From positions 85,498,005-85,562,004 of the forward strand of contig CM035165.1 in the NCBI GenBank assembly GCA_020205615.1: DNA of 64,000 nucleotides, read 5' to 3'. How positions within the stretch are numbered: position 1 is the stretch's first letter; the number at the start of each line of letters is the position of its first letter. Below are positions 35,769 to 45,813 of this stretch, in pieces. The position numbers and the translations under genes were made by a program. The notes beneath the pieces are model-generated. The model was not told where the DNA came from. It saw only the letters and a list, made by a program, of their open reading frames with translations, and searched no databases. Source of the DNA: Panax quinquefolius (Eukaryota; Streptophyta; Magnoliopsida; Apiales; Araliaceae).

Positions 35769-35787
35769 TTTCTGGGTTACCCAGAAA
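35769..35787. repeat. 19-bp palindrome in Gypsy-B left LTR
   Basis: TTTCTGGGT and ACCCAGAAA flank one central base. It repeats the inner arms of the palindrome at 35354-35383. The right LTR copy near 42990 is degraded. Confidence 0.88.
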
Positions 35788-36311
35788 TCACCTGGTCAAC
35801 GTCGGTCAACGAGTTTTGACCGATTATATCTTCAAATCCAGACATCTAATGTCTCTGATTTCTTTTGCAGAATAAAGACCTCATACCAAGTTATATATAT
35901 CAACCTTAAAACAACAAAAGGCTTAACCAAGCAATGATCTGTGGCCACTGACATTCGGTTGTCAGACCACAAACCATGTTCTTGGCAATTTTTGAAAAAC
36001 ATTGTTTTTACCCACTTTGATGCTATGGATTCATGATAGATCATCATAGATATTCATAAAACATCCATTAGCAAGATTCTAAACACTTAAACACAAAAAC
36101 TTTCTTAGCATACAAGATCAAATTAGATTTTAGGGTTTATACCTTCTTGTTCAAATCTTGATCTTGATCTTTCTAATCTGATATAGTTTGATCAAGGGCT
36201 GTTTTTAGGACTGATCTACTTGCTATTTTCGGAGCGCTTTTAGTGAGAGAGAGTTGGTGAGAGCAAAATAGAAAAATGGCAAAGTAAATGAACTTTTTCT
36301 ATCTAATTCTC

Positions 36312-36318
36312 TTATATA
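36312..36318 (-). promoter_or_regulatory. TATA box in Gypsy-B left LTR
   Basis: The - strand reads ATTATATAAGAG and is followed downstream (lower coordinates) by a pyrimidine- and purine-patterned stretch. The same box lies in the right LTR at 43541-43547. Confidence 0.5.
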
Positions 36319-36504
36319 ATCTTTAGATTCATTGCATGATCTGGTAGCTGACTGATGTGCTCGGGTTTTACACTCCCCAAGTCAATGGAGTAGGTTACCA
36401 ATCCCAACATTTGCAAGATTTACAAGTTAGCTATTAAAATATACTAAAAGGGCATTTTGGTCATTAGCAAAATAACTTTAATGGCATACTTGGAATTTGC
36501 ACAA

Positions 36505-37135
36505 ACCCTTAGGGTTTAACCCTAAGGTTCTAACCCTTAGGTTTTAAAATACTAACTTTCTAGGATTTTCTAAATTAGGGGTTTAAATTAGAAAATTAAA
36601 AATTTGAAATTAAAATTAGGGGTTCCTAATTAAATTAGGTTTTCCTAATCACATTAGTGTTTAATAAATATATTAGGCCTTCAAATTAGGATTAGGGTTG
36701 CCTAATTAGGGTTTAGAAATCCTGAATATGAAATTAGAGTTTTAGTTAAAAAAATGAAATTTCTAAATTACAATTAGGGTTTATAAAATAGAAATTAAGA
36801 TAACTAAAATATAATTAGGGTTTTCTAATCATATTAAAGTTTAATAAACACATTAGGCTTGCCAATTAGGATTAGGGTTTCTTAATTAGGGTTTAGGAAT
36901 CCTGGATTTAGAATTAGGGTTTCCCGACATACGATTAGGGTTTCTAACGGCACGTTAGGGTTTCTAATCCTGAGATTAGGGTTTCTAATCTCTTATTAAG
37001 GTTTATAATTTTAAACCTTATTCGATCAATCATTGATCAATAAATCACTTCGGTACAAACACATACTCATTAATATAATTATATTAGTTATATTTTCTAT
37101 CGAATCCCTTTCCAGAAATTAGGGTTAGGGTTTCT
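36505..37135 (-). promoter_or_regulatory. Telobox-rich block in Gypsy-B left LTR
   Basis: About eleven copies of TTAGGGTTT (AAACCCTAA on the element's sense strand) lie in 630 bases, often as ATTAGGGTTTC. One set forms a near-palindrome at 36505-36527. The block lies upstream of the TATA box in the element's orientation. It is not a telomeric array, because spacing is irregular and the flanks differ. Confidence 0.8.
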
Positions 37136-37304
37136 AAAGCGGTTAAGCACAACTCTACTATAAATTTATTAGTCAATACACAAATGGACCTTCTCGAGAC
37201 TCGTATCACAGATACTTGTCACAAAATTGATAATCAATATTTATATTAATTAAAAAAAATTTTGTTCACAAATTTTAGATTATTCGAAATCTCGGGTTAT
37301 CACA

Positions 37305-37318
37305 TTCACCCCTCTTTA
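37305..37318 (-). promoter_or_regulatory. Gypsy-B polypurine tract
   Basis: The - strand reads AAAGAGGGGTGAA directly before the LTR terminus TGTGATAACC. Confidence 0.65.
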
Positions 37319-37502
37319 AAAGGATTCCGTCCTCGGAATCACCGCTTTCTTATTCTCTACAATCTTTTAGAGTTATATCATCAATTCATTTTTATCAACA
37401 CAATATTAAATTGTGTTTCAAATTCTAACCTGTGACTTGAATCTATTAAAAGAAAACAGTTCACAGAATTATCCAACTCATATTATTCGCGTAATTAAAT
37501 TT

Positions 37503-38456
37503 CTAAATGAAATCGTTACCTGCTACCACCTCTTGGGCAACCCATCGTATCCTGCTGCCAAATACGTATTGAATGTACTGGCGGTTGGTCTTCTGGTCAG
37601 CGAGTCCTGGAGTTGCCAAGGTTCCGCCACCGGGTCCCTTGTTGACACCTTCCTTCTCCGCATTCTTCTTTGGACAGTTCCGTACAGTATGGTCAGTCGA
37701 TCCGCACGCAAAACAACCTTGAATTTTCTTCGGATTGGGACAATTGAGCAACATGTGTCCTTCTTGCCCACAGTTATAGCAAACTCCCTTCTTCTTCAGG
37801 CAAACTCCAACATGATTCTTCTCGCATGTTGCACATGGCTCCCTCCCTTTCCTATTATCTTCTGTCTTGCCACCTAATTGGGTATTCTCAATCCACTTCC
37901 TCTTATTCGGGTTACTTCCTCCACTGCTTCCTCTGTCATTTGTCTTCTTCTTCTTATCTTGTTCTGTTACCGACATGTTCTCCTGCTTCAATTCTAGAAA
38001 TTTAACTTCCATCCTGGATTGCATTCTCGGCGAGAAGTAGTTCTTAAAGAACAACTCCTTGAATCATGTCCACAACACCACCGCTGTACCAGCTTTGGCC
38101 TGATTTGTCTCCCACCAGTAATTGGCTTCTCCCTTCATCAGATAAGTTGCAAAAGCTGTCTTTTGCTCTTCCGCCACTCGCGCAATGACGAATGCTTTCT
38201 CCATCTCCTTCACCCAAGTTTGGGCTTCAATCAGATCTGTGGTTCCCTTGAATTTCGGCAGTCCCACTGCTTTAAAGTCTTTGAAGTTAGCCAATCTATC
38301 AGCTGGCTGATTTCTCGCTCTTCCTCTTGCTGGTGCCCTATTTTCCATAGCTTCGGCTATCATATGTACGAAATTCTGCATTTGGTCTGCTTGACCTCCT
38401 TCGTTATTCACTAACTGTTCTTCTCGTTGGTTTTGATTCTGTCGTCTAGGCGACAT
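37503..38456 (-). pseudogene. Gypsy-B gag with internal deletion
   Basis: The frame starts at MSPRRQNQNQ and runs through LANFKDFKAVGLPKFKG and IEAQTWVKEMEKAF, the capsid N-terminal region, to a single TGA at 38064-38066. It continues in the same frame with FFKNYFSP and MEVKFLELKQENMSV. At that point the Gypsy-D Gag has about 80 residues (from EYAAKFNELAKF to SKYNRE) that are missing here, so the sequence passes straight to KKKKTNDRG. Zinc-knuckle motifs follow: a first CATCEKNHVGVC, then CYNCGQEGHMLLNC and CFACGSTDHTVRNC. No pol follows; about 200 bases later the 3' LTR begins. Confidence 0.82.
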
Positions 38457-38996
38457 GATCTGATTAAATAAAAATCTTATATTAATTCTCTTTCTCTACA
38501 CAAATTCTTAACACAATAAGAATTCAACACATAATTCTCATAAAATCGCATATTTATTCAAATAGCACATAGTACATATAGTACTTAACATATTACTATC
38601 CCTTTGTAAATCATATCAAGATTAACAACACAACTTTACAGAAAAGTTGCAATTCTCCATTCACACATAGTTATTACCAGTTCGTTAAACTTACCACACT
38701 TATGAGTTCAGTAACTTGACATAATTATATGAGTGTATGAACTTATCCTAGTCAGACCTTTGGCGTCCATTCGCTGAGGGGTTCAGAACATTTCATATAA
38801 TTATGAGTCATTAACTTACAATAAGTATGAGTTTTAAGAACACACAAATTATTCTTAATCTTATATTCATATAGAAAATAAAGATTTCATTCATAAAACA
38901 TATATATTTACATATGCTTAAACATCATTCTCGATATTACAACACTTAATATCAGAAACTTCTACCAAAAGATACTATCACATATATCTAAGTTAT
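38457..38996 (-). other. Gypsy-B spacer between extra ORF and gag
   Basis: This is AT-rich sequence without a recognisable gene or repeat. In element order it lies after the extra zinc-knuckle ORF and before gag. Confidence 0.6.
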
Positions 38997-39674
38997 CTAC
39001 CGACCACTCCCTTCACTAGTCTTCTTCTTGTTGGGACACTTGTTGAATCCGTGACTCGTTCTCCCACATGAGAAACACTTCCTCATATTCGGCTTAGGAC
39101 AATGCAAAGAAATATGTCCTTCCTGCTTACAGTTGAAACATACATTCTTCCACATCATGCATTCTCCAGCGTGAGTCTTTCTACACTTGATACAGGCTTG
39201 CTTCTTCTTTGGGTTTGAATTTTCAGAGTTTTCATTGTCTCTTTCCCTCTTTCTCTTCTTCTAGTTCTTCTTGCTGGTTCCTTCAGACGATCCACCACCT
39301 TCAGTCTTTATTCTTTCCACCTGCGCCTTCAGCTCGTTCCGTTCTTTAGTCATTTCGCGTAACGCCTGCTCCGTCTTCCACAACTCCTCTAAGAGAAACA
39401 CTTTACTTCGGAGTTCCTGGACTTATGCAGATAGCTGATCTTGTTCTCCAACTTTGATCTTATTCTTTAACTCCACCTTAGCTTCTTTAGACTCCACCTC
39501 CTCATCACTACTCAGATACATCTCGGGATAATCATCATGATCACTCCCGAGATTAACCATGGGTTCATCTTTTCCTACTTCTTCCACTGATTCACTCTAT
39601 CCTGGCACCTTGGCTACGGGCACTGGTGCAACTGCCGCTGGAATCTCCGTACTCATCTTATCTTCTGCCGACAT
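38997..39674 (-). pseudogene. Extra zinc-knuckle ORF upstream of gag in Gypsy-B
   Basis: One frame of 226 codons runs from ATG at 39674 to TAG at 38997, broken only by TAG (39597-39599), TAA (39423-39425) and TAG (39261-39263). The N-terminal third is acidic (DHDDYPEMYLSSDEEVE). The middle is rich in Glu, Lys and Leu at heptad-like spacing (LLEELWKTEQALREMTKERN), suggesting a coiled coil, and a basic cluster KKRKRERD follows. The C-terminal third has three zinc-knuckle motifs: CIKCRKTHAGEC, CFNCKQEGHISLHC and CFSCGRTSHGFNKC. It resembles a nucleocapsid domain joined to a different N-terminus. I do not recognise it as a named protein. Confidence 0.7.
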
Positions 39675-39864
39675 CTTACAATCAGTTTAAACAACTTGTT
39701 TAGTACTTCACCAGTACAACATTCTCACACTATGTGTACACTTATCTCACTATTGATGCACTTCGGCAATCCCTCACTTAGAACTCTAAATGAGTTTTCT
39801 CTATCTCGCGTATGGTTATAATCCTAGGGTTTTCCCCCACCCCACTTAAGGTTTATAACTTACA

Positions 39865-39876
39865 GCTTTGATACCA
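39865..39876 (-). promoter_or_regulatory. Gypsy-B primer binding site (initiator tRNA-Met)
   Basis: The - strand reads TGGTATCAAAGC three bases from the LTR end, as in Gypsy-A. Confidence 0.75.
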
Positions 39877-42783
39877 ACCCGTGACGCCCCCAAATCCGGG
39901 TTACCTGACCCCCGAGTTTGGTGATCACAATCCACAATATAATAACATCTAACTATCCATTCATATAGAAATAGTAATACATAAGTCATTAATAGAGATT
40001 GTTAATACATTAGTCCCAGGTTCTCTAACCTTAACATTACAGACATACCCTTTAGATATAAAAAAAGGGTTTATAAATACAACATATTCATAATAATAAT
40101 GTTTATAAAAACTAATCCAGTATTTTGCCTTTGCCTTTGTTCTTCTTCGATCCGCTGGCCTCTTCGTTCCTAACTGAAATGTTTTATATATAGCAAGGGT
40201 GAGCAACAAGTTTGCCCCGCAAGTTAAGACATACGATAAATGTATAGAAATCAATATCAAACCTTCTCACATTCTACACAACAATAATTCAATAACGAAA
40301 GAGTACAACGCTTTCAAGATTTTCTACGATATTCAAATGAATAATCAAGAATTAATTCTATGAAATAGCAAAGTGGAATGTTTTCTAGATTTATGCTGAG
40401 CGATCACACATGATCTAGAACTTCTCTTCTCGGGTATCTATCAAAGATTTACTTTGATACATATGCAGTGTATCGAGATAACCATAAAGATTAAATCATA
40501 CCCTCTCAGAAGTACTTAGTAGCCTACCAACTCCTTGTACCTATATTATGCATAATACTTAATAATCATGTGATAAATATATATACGACCTAAAATGTTC
40601 CCTTTATATAAAAGGTTGTTCTTCTCAGTCTTTGAACCAGAATTTGATTTAAAACGAAATGCAATGATTTCAATATCTAATCACTTCTCTTCTCAAACCT
40701 ATCAAGTTTTCTTCTTCGATCTAGCCGATACAACTGGCATTGATCTATCAATAATAATTAAATTATCTTCTCTTCTCTTCTCGAACCTATCAAGTTCTAA
40801 CAAATATTCGTCTAGCCAGAATAATTAGCTAAAACATTTCTCAACATAATTTGACAATAAACAGGAATTATATGTACTATCAATATTAGCTTCTACGGAT
40901 TTAAATATCCAACAACAGTTATTCTACGAATATATTTTCAGAATCAGTAATTCAGTTTGAATTATTAAATATGCACTAACTGCGAATAATCAATAATAAA
41001 TCCCTGGACGTGGTATAATTAACAATAATTAACCACTATAATAATTGAACAATATTAACTCAAGGTTGAGTTAGGAAACTTGCCTTCCGCGTTGATTACA
41101 GCCACACAATATACTTATTTGCTTTCGAAAGACCTATAACCAATAATATCGGTCTCACAATTAGCACAATAATTCACAACATGTATCACTGTAATTTACA
41201 GTCAGTCTTCTCCTAGACACATTACCACATAGTCACACCAGTGTTTATAACCTATATAAACACTTATCAAATTTAATTAGTTCGGTCTGGTTGGACTTCG
41301 GTCAATTCTCGGTGTTCTGGTCACCCTTATCCGTTAACTAACACAGTTATTATCAATTAAACTTGGTCTCTAAGCTTCAATATTATTTTAGATAAGTCAA
41401 TTATCATTTATAATATTTTTCGGAAGCTTTTAATAATTTATAAATAATTATTATTATTTATAATAATTTTTCAAACACTTAAATCATTTTTAAATAATTT
41501 AATTATCAAATAATCTTATTATCATTAATATTTAATAATATAAAAATATTAATGTTATACTTGTCAAAATATTAAAGTTATTATTAATAACTTCAAATAT
41601 TTTAAATCATCAATATTCTACTTAAATGATATTTAAAATAATTAAAATCATTTTAAATCATCACCATTAATATCTAAATATTAATGAAATTATTATTCAA
41701 ATATTAAAAGTCATTAATTATAACTTAAAATAATTTTAAATAATTTTTCTTATTTTTAAATGATTTTAAATCAATAAAATTATTTTTAATTCATTTATTT
41801 AATATAATAATTAAATAAATCTAATATCATTAATATTAATTTATTAATGAGAATTCTCCAAAATATTGAAATTTATATTTTATAATTCCAAATATTTTCT
41901 AACACTTTATTCTTATTTAAAATAATTTTTAAATCAATAAAATTATTTTTAACTTATTTATTTAATTTAATAAAGAAATAAATCTAATATCATTAATGTT
42001 AATTTATTAATGAAAATTCTTCAAAAATATTAAAAGTTACATTTTATAACTCAAAATATTTTTAGATACATTATTCTTATTTAAAATGATTTTTCATAAT
42101 ATTAAATCATTTATCTCTAATTTATTTAATACACTAATTAAATAAATTAAATACCTTTATTATTTAAATAATTATAAATATTAAAGAAAAATATTTCAAT
42201 TGGTCAAAAATTATTTTTCATAATTTTAAATAATTTTTAAAACCATTTTTGATAATTTTGATAATTTATTTCTATTTTTAAATAATTTCCAGAAAATCAG
42301 AAATTAAAATAAATGAAAACCCTCGCTAAAGCTTATAACGACACTTGTCTGTCGTCTTAGGTGTTCTTGAGCTCAAGAACACTGTCAGACCCGGGTTCAA
42401 GGGTCAAGGTTTGACCGGATTTAATTCTCAGTGTAATTCCATTATGAGTTAGCTCTAACTGTGATCGTGTAGTGGAAATATTACTCTACAATATCCAATC
42501 CAAATCATGGTCATACAACAAACAAATAATTAGATCTTGCCTCTCAAAGTCATTGTCAGATCACATCTAGGTTTTCTGGGTAACCCAGAAACCTAGACAG
42601 TGTCGAGTTGACACTTTCATGCACAATTTAATCTATACTCTGGTCATGATTTTGGTGGTTTAATGGTTCAAAGTTACAGTCCTTATGTCATTGAACATTC
42701 ACATAGCAACACATCAACTAAACAACAACATATCCATTAGATATGCCTCGGTCAAACCCCTATTAGAGGGATGTTCATCCATT

Positions 42784-42802
42784 TTTCTGGAAATTCCAGA
42801 AA
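42784..42802. repeat. 19-bp palindrome in Gypsy-B right LTR
   Basis: TTTCTGGAA and TTCCAGAAA flank one central A. The left LTR copy near 35570 carries two mismatches. The spacing of GAA and TTC words resembles a heat-shock element but is one base short between two of the triplets. Confidence 0.85.
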
Positions 42803-43540
42803 CAACTATCATGGTCAAGTAGGCTACTTTGACCGCTTGCTACATTTGATCGGTTGATCAATTACATGATATAAAGCCATGAATCTATAGTCAAGACAAC
42901 AGGCTACAGATGTATTACAACAAAAAGAACCAAACTTGTAAACACTGACAGATCAAAGAGCTTAAAGATGTTGTCGACGCCGAAAACAATTTACGGGTTA
43001 CCTGAAATTCGCTTACGTCGGCAACGTCGGTCAACGGGTTTTGACCGATTATATCTTCAAATCCAGACATCTAATGACTCTGATTTCTTTTGCAAAATAA
43101 AGACCTCATACCAAGTTACATATATCAACCTTAAAACAACAAAAAGCTTAAACAAGCAATGATCTGTGGCCACTGACATTCGGTTGTCAGACCACAAACC
43201 ATGTTCTTGGCAATTTTTGAAAAACATTGTTTTTACCCACTTTGATGCTATGGATTCATGATAGATCATCATAGATCTTCATAAAACATCCATTAGCAAG
43301 ATTCTAAACACTTAAACATAAAAACTTTCTTAACATACAAGATCAAATTAGATTTTAGGGTTTATACCTTCTTGTTCAAATCTTGATCTTGATCTTCCTA
43401 ATCTGATATTGTTTGATCAAGGGCTATTTTTAGGACTGATCTACTTGCTATTTTCGGAGCTTTTAGTGAGAGAGAGAGAGAGTTGGTGAGAGCGAAATAG
43501 AAAAATGGCAAAGTAAATGAACTTTCTCTCTCTAATTCTC

Positions 43541-43547
43541 TTATATA
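43541..43547 (-). promoter_or_regulatory. TATA box in Gypsy-B right LTR (5' LTR)
   Basis: The - strand reads GATTATATAAGAG and is followed within 30-80 bases by TCTC-rich sequence (on the + strand, the GAGAGAGAGAGAG run at 43467-43481), typical of plant transcription starts. The telobox-rich block lies immediately upstream. Confidence 0.52.
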
Positions 43548-43734
43548 ATCTTTAGATTCATTGCATAATCTGATAGCTGGCTGATGTGCTCGATTTTTAC
43601 ACTCACCAATTCAATGGAGTAGGTTACCAACCCCAACATTTGCTAGATTTACAAGTTAGCTATTCAAATATACTAAAAGGGCATTTTGGTCATTAGCAAA
43701 ATAACTTTAATGGCATACTTGTAATTTGCACAAA

Positions 43735-44355
43735 CCCTTAGGGTTTAACCCTAAGGTTCTAATCCTTAGATTTTAAAATACTAACTTTTTAGGATTTTCT
43801 AAATTAGGGTTTTAAATTAGAAAATTAAAATTTTGAAACTAAAATTAGGGTTTCCTAATTAAATTAGGTTTTCCTAATCACACTAGTGTTTAATAAATAT
43901 ATTAGGCCTTCCAATTAGGATTAGGGTTGCCTAATTAGGGTTTAGAAATCCTGAATATGAAATTAGGGTTTTAGTTAAAAAATAAAATTTCTAAATTACA
44001 ATTAGAGTTTGTAAAATAGAAATAAAGATAACTAAAATATAATTAGGGTTTTCTAATCATATTAAAGTTTAATAAACACATTAAGCTTGCCAATTAGGAT
44101 TTGGGTTTCCTAATTAGGGTTTAGGAATCCCGGATTTAGAATTAGGGTTTCCCGATATACGATTAGGGTTTCTAACGGTACGTTAGGGTTTCTAATCCTG
44201 AGATTAGGGTTTCTAATCTCTTATTAGGGTTTATAATATTAAACCTTATCCGATCAATCATTGATCAATAAATCTCTTCGGTACAAACACATACTCATTA
44301 ATATAATTATATTAATTATATATTCTATCGAATCCCTTTTTAAAAATTAGGGTTA
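43735..44355 (-). promoter_or_regulatory. Telobox-rich block in Gypsy-B right LTR
   Basis: About thirteen copies of TTAGGGTTT are present in the matching position of the right LTR, upstream of its TATA box. Most sites are shared with the left copy. Confidence 0.8.
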
Positions 44356-44536
44356 GGGTTTCTAAAGCGATTAAGCACAACTCTACTCTAAATTTATTAG
44401 TCAATACACAAATGGACCTTCTCGAGACTCGTATCACAGATACTTTTCACAAAATTGATAATCAATATTAATAATAATTAAAAAAAAATTATTCGCAAAT
44501 TTTGGATTATTCGAAAACCCAGGTTATCACATACTT

Positions 44537-45245
44537 CCTCAAGTCAGAACTCACATTTCTTCAACTTGGCATATAACTTGTTTTCATGAAGCTTTTGGAG
44601 TATCAGCCTCAAGTGTTGCTCATGATCTTCACGACTTTTAGAGTATATGAGGAAGTCATTAATAAAGACAACCACAAAAATGATCCAATATTCCTTGAAT
44701 ACTCGGTTCATCATATCCATGAAGGCAGCATGAGCATTAGTCAATCCAAAAGACACGACTAAGAATTCATAATGCCCATACCGAGTTCTGAAAGTAGTCT
44801 TTGGAATGTCATATATTTTAATCTTTAAATGGTGATATCTGGAACGAAGATCGATCTTTGAAAAGAATTTGGCACCTTGAAACTGGTTAAACAGGTCATC
44901 AATGCGAGGCAACGGGTACCTATTTTTGATGGTGACATGATTCAACTCTCGATAGTCAATACAAAGTCGCATACTTCCATCTTTCTTCTTTACGAATAGA
45001 ATAGGAGCACCCCAAGGAGACGTACTAGGACGAATGAAACCGATGTCTAACAATTCCTGCAGTTGGGTTTTTAACTCTTGAAATTCAATAGGAGCCATTC
45101 GATATGGGGTTTTAGAAATGGGTTTTTTACCGGGTTCAAGGTCAATACAAAACTCGATTTCACGCTCTGGGGGTAGGCCAGGAAGTTCTTCAGGGAATAC
45201 GTCAGGAAATTTATTAACAATAGAAATATCATTCAAATCTGACAT
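44537..45245 (-). pseudogene. Gypsy-A reverse transcriptase, N-terminal part
   Basis: This open frame of about 233 codons is the fingers and palm of a gypsy RT. It reads [14 protein letters not shown], then [31 protein letters not shown] and [20 protein letters not shown]. The catalytic motif, normally FIDD, reads FINDFLIYS, so one catalytic Asp is now Asn and polymerase activity would be lost. The frame ends at KKCEF exactly where Gypsy-B is inserted. A frameshift separates it from the protease to its right. Confidence 0.85.
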
Positions 45246-45339
45246 GGGCTAAGAAAGCTTGACATCCATTTTTCAATAAACGAATGGCTTTATGGCTTGA
45301 TATGACAGTGATTGACTTTACTGGTTTGGTTGTTTGAAT

Positions 45340-45813
45340 TCACATAATAGGTTGGTTAGGAATATGAAAGCTAACAACCTTACGAAAATAATCAATTTTA
45401 GCATGATTATTAGTTAACCAATCAATCCCTAAAATCACATCAAATGCAAGTATTTTCAAAGAGATAAGATTGACAGGTAATATGAGGGTGCCGATTTGAA
45501 TCAAACAAGATTTATAAATAGTGGATGTAATGAAGTTTTCTCCCAACAAAGTTTCCACAGATAAGTCAAAGTCTAATTTCTCTAGAGTTAAATTTAAACG
45601 TTGAGCGCAAGTAGGAGAAATAAAAGAATGGGTAGAACCGGTATCAAATAAGGTATAGACTTCACAAGAGTTTATGATTAGCTTTCCCGTGATAACTTCA
45701 TTCGGGTTCCTCACTTTTTGGGAGGTCACGACAAACGCTCTCCCTTGAACTACCGGCTTTGACTTATCTGGGACGGCCTTTGGTGTCTCTATCCCGGCTA
45801 GACTTAACTTCAC
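45340..45813 (-). pseudogene. Gypsy-A aspartic protease
   Basis: The frame contains VYTLFDTGSTHSFISP, with the DTG active-site triad, followed by FDVILGIDWLTNNHAKIDY, the conserved ILG(I/M)DWL block of gypsy proteases. It would cleave the Gag-Pol polyprotein. The frame closes at a TAG after IPNQPIM, and the RT spacer continues in shifted frames. It is inactive only as part of a broken polyprotein; the active site itself is intact. Confidence 0.8.

Larger units (their letters stand above)
34633..37304 (-). repeat. Gypsy-B left LTR, second part
   Basis: It resumes with AACCTATATAAACACTTATC after the Copia-C insertion and ends GGGTTATCACA at the purine tract. Compared with the right LTR it lacks about 600 AT-rich bases (right copy 41560-42170, approximately). 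It contains palindromes, a TATA box near 36315 and a telobox-rich stretch at 36505-37135. Confidence 0.9.
12466..44531 (-). mobile_element. Gypsy-B: gag-only, non-autonomous gypsy element with LTRs over 4 kb
   Basis: The target duplication TACTT at 12461-12465 and 44532-44536 brackets the element exactly. Its LTRs end TGTGACGCC (or CGTGACGCC) and GGTTATCACA on the + strand. The internal region, 37305-39879, is only about 2.6 kb. It encodes Gag plus an extra zinc-knuckle ORF and contains no protease, RT, RNase H or integrase. The left LTR is interrupted by Copia-C. This fits a gag-only non-autonomous class, with replication enzymes supplied by a relative such as Gypsy-D. Confidence 0.88.
39880..44531 (-). 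repeat. Gypsy-B right LTR (5' LTR), 4.65 kb
   Basis: It starts CGTGACGCCCCCAAATCC, with C replacing the T of the other copy, directly beside the primer site, and ends GGTTATCACA at the TACTT duplication. It is uninterrupted, so it gives the full LTR length. Over 4.6 kb is very long for an LTR. The core promoter would be the TATA box at 43541-43547. Confidence 0.92.

Noticed and set aside
36505..37135. TTAGGGTTT words considered as an interstitial telomere
   Set aside because: Units are not head-to-tail TTTAGGG. They are spaced irregularly and duplicated with the LTR.
12535..40260. Frames of about 100 codons in both Gypsy-B LTRs (12535-12846 and 39961-40260)
   Set aside because: These are LTR sequence with no recognisable domain. 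Their agreement reflects LTR duplication only.
35832..43272. A 71-codon - strand frame present in both Gypsy-B LTRs (35832-36047 and 43057-43272)
   Set aside because: The two copies agree because the LTRs are copies of each other. The frame has no domain and lies in the leader part of the LTR, so shared ancestry explains it without coding selection.
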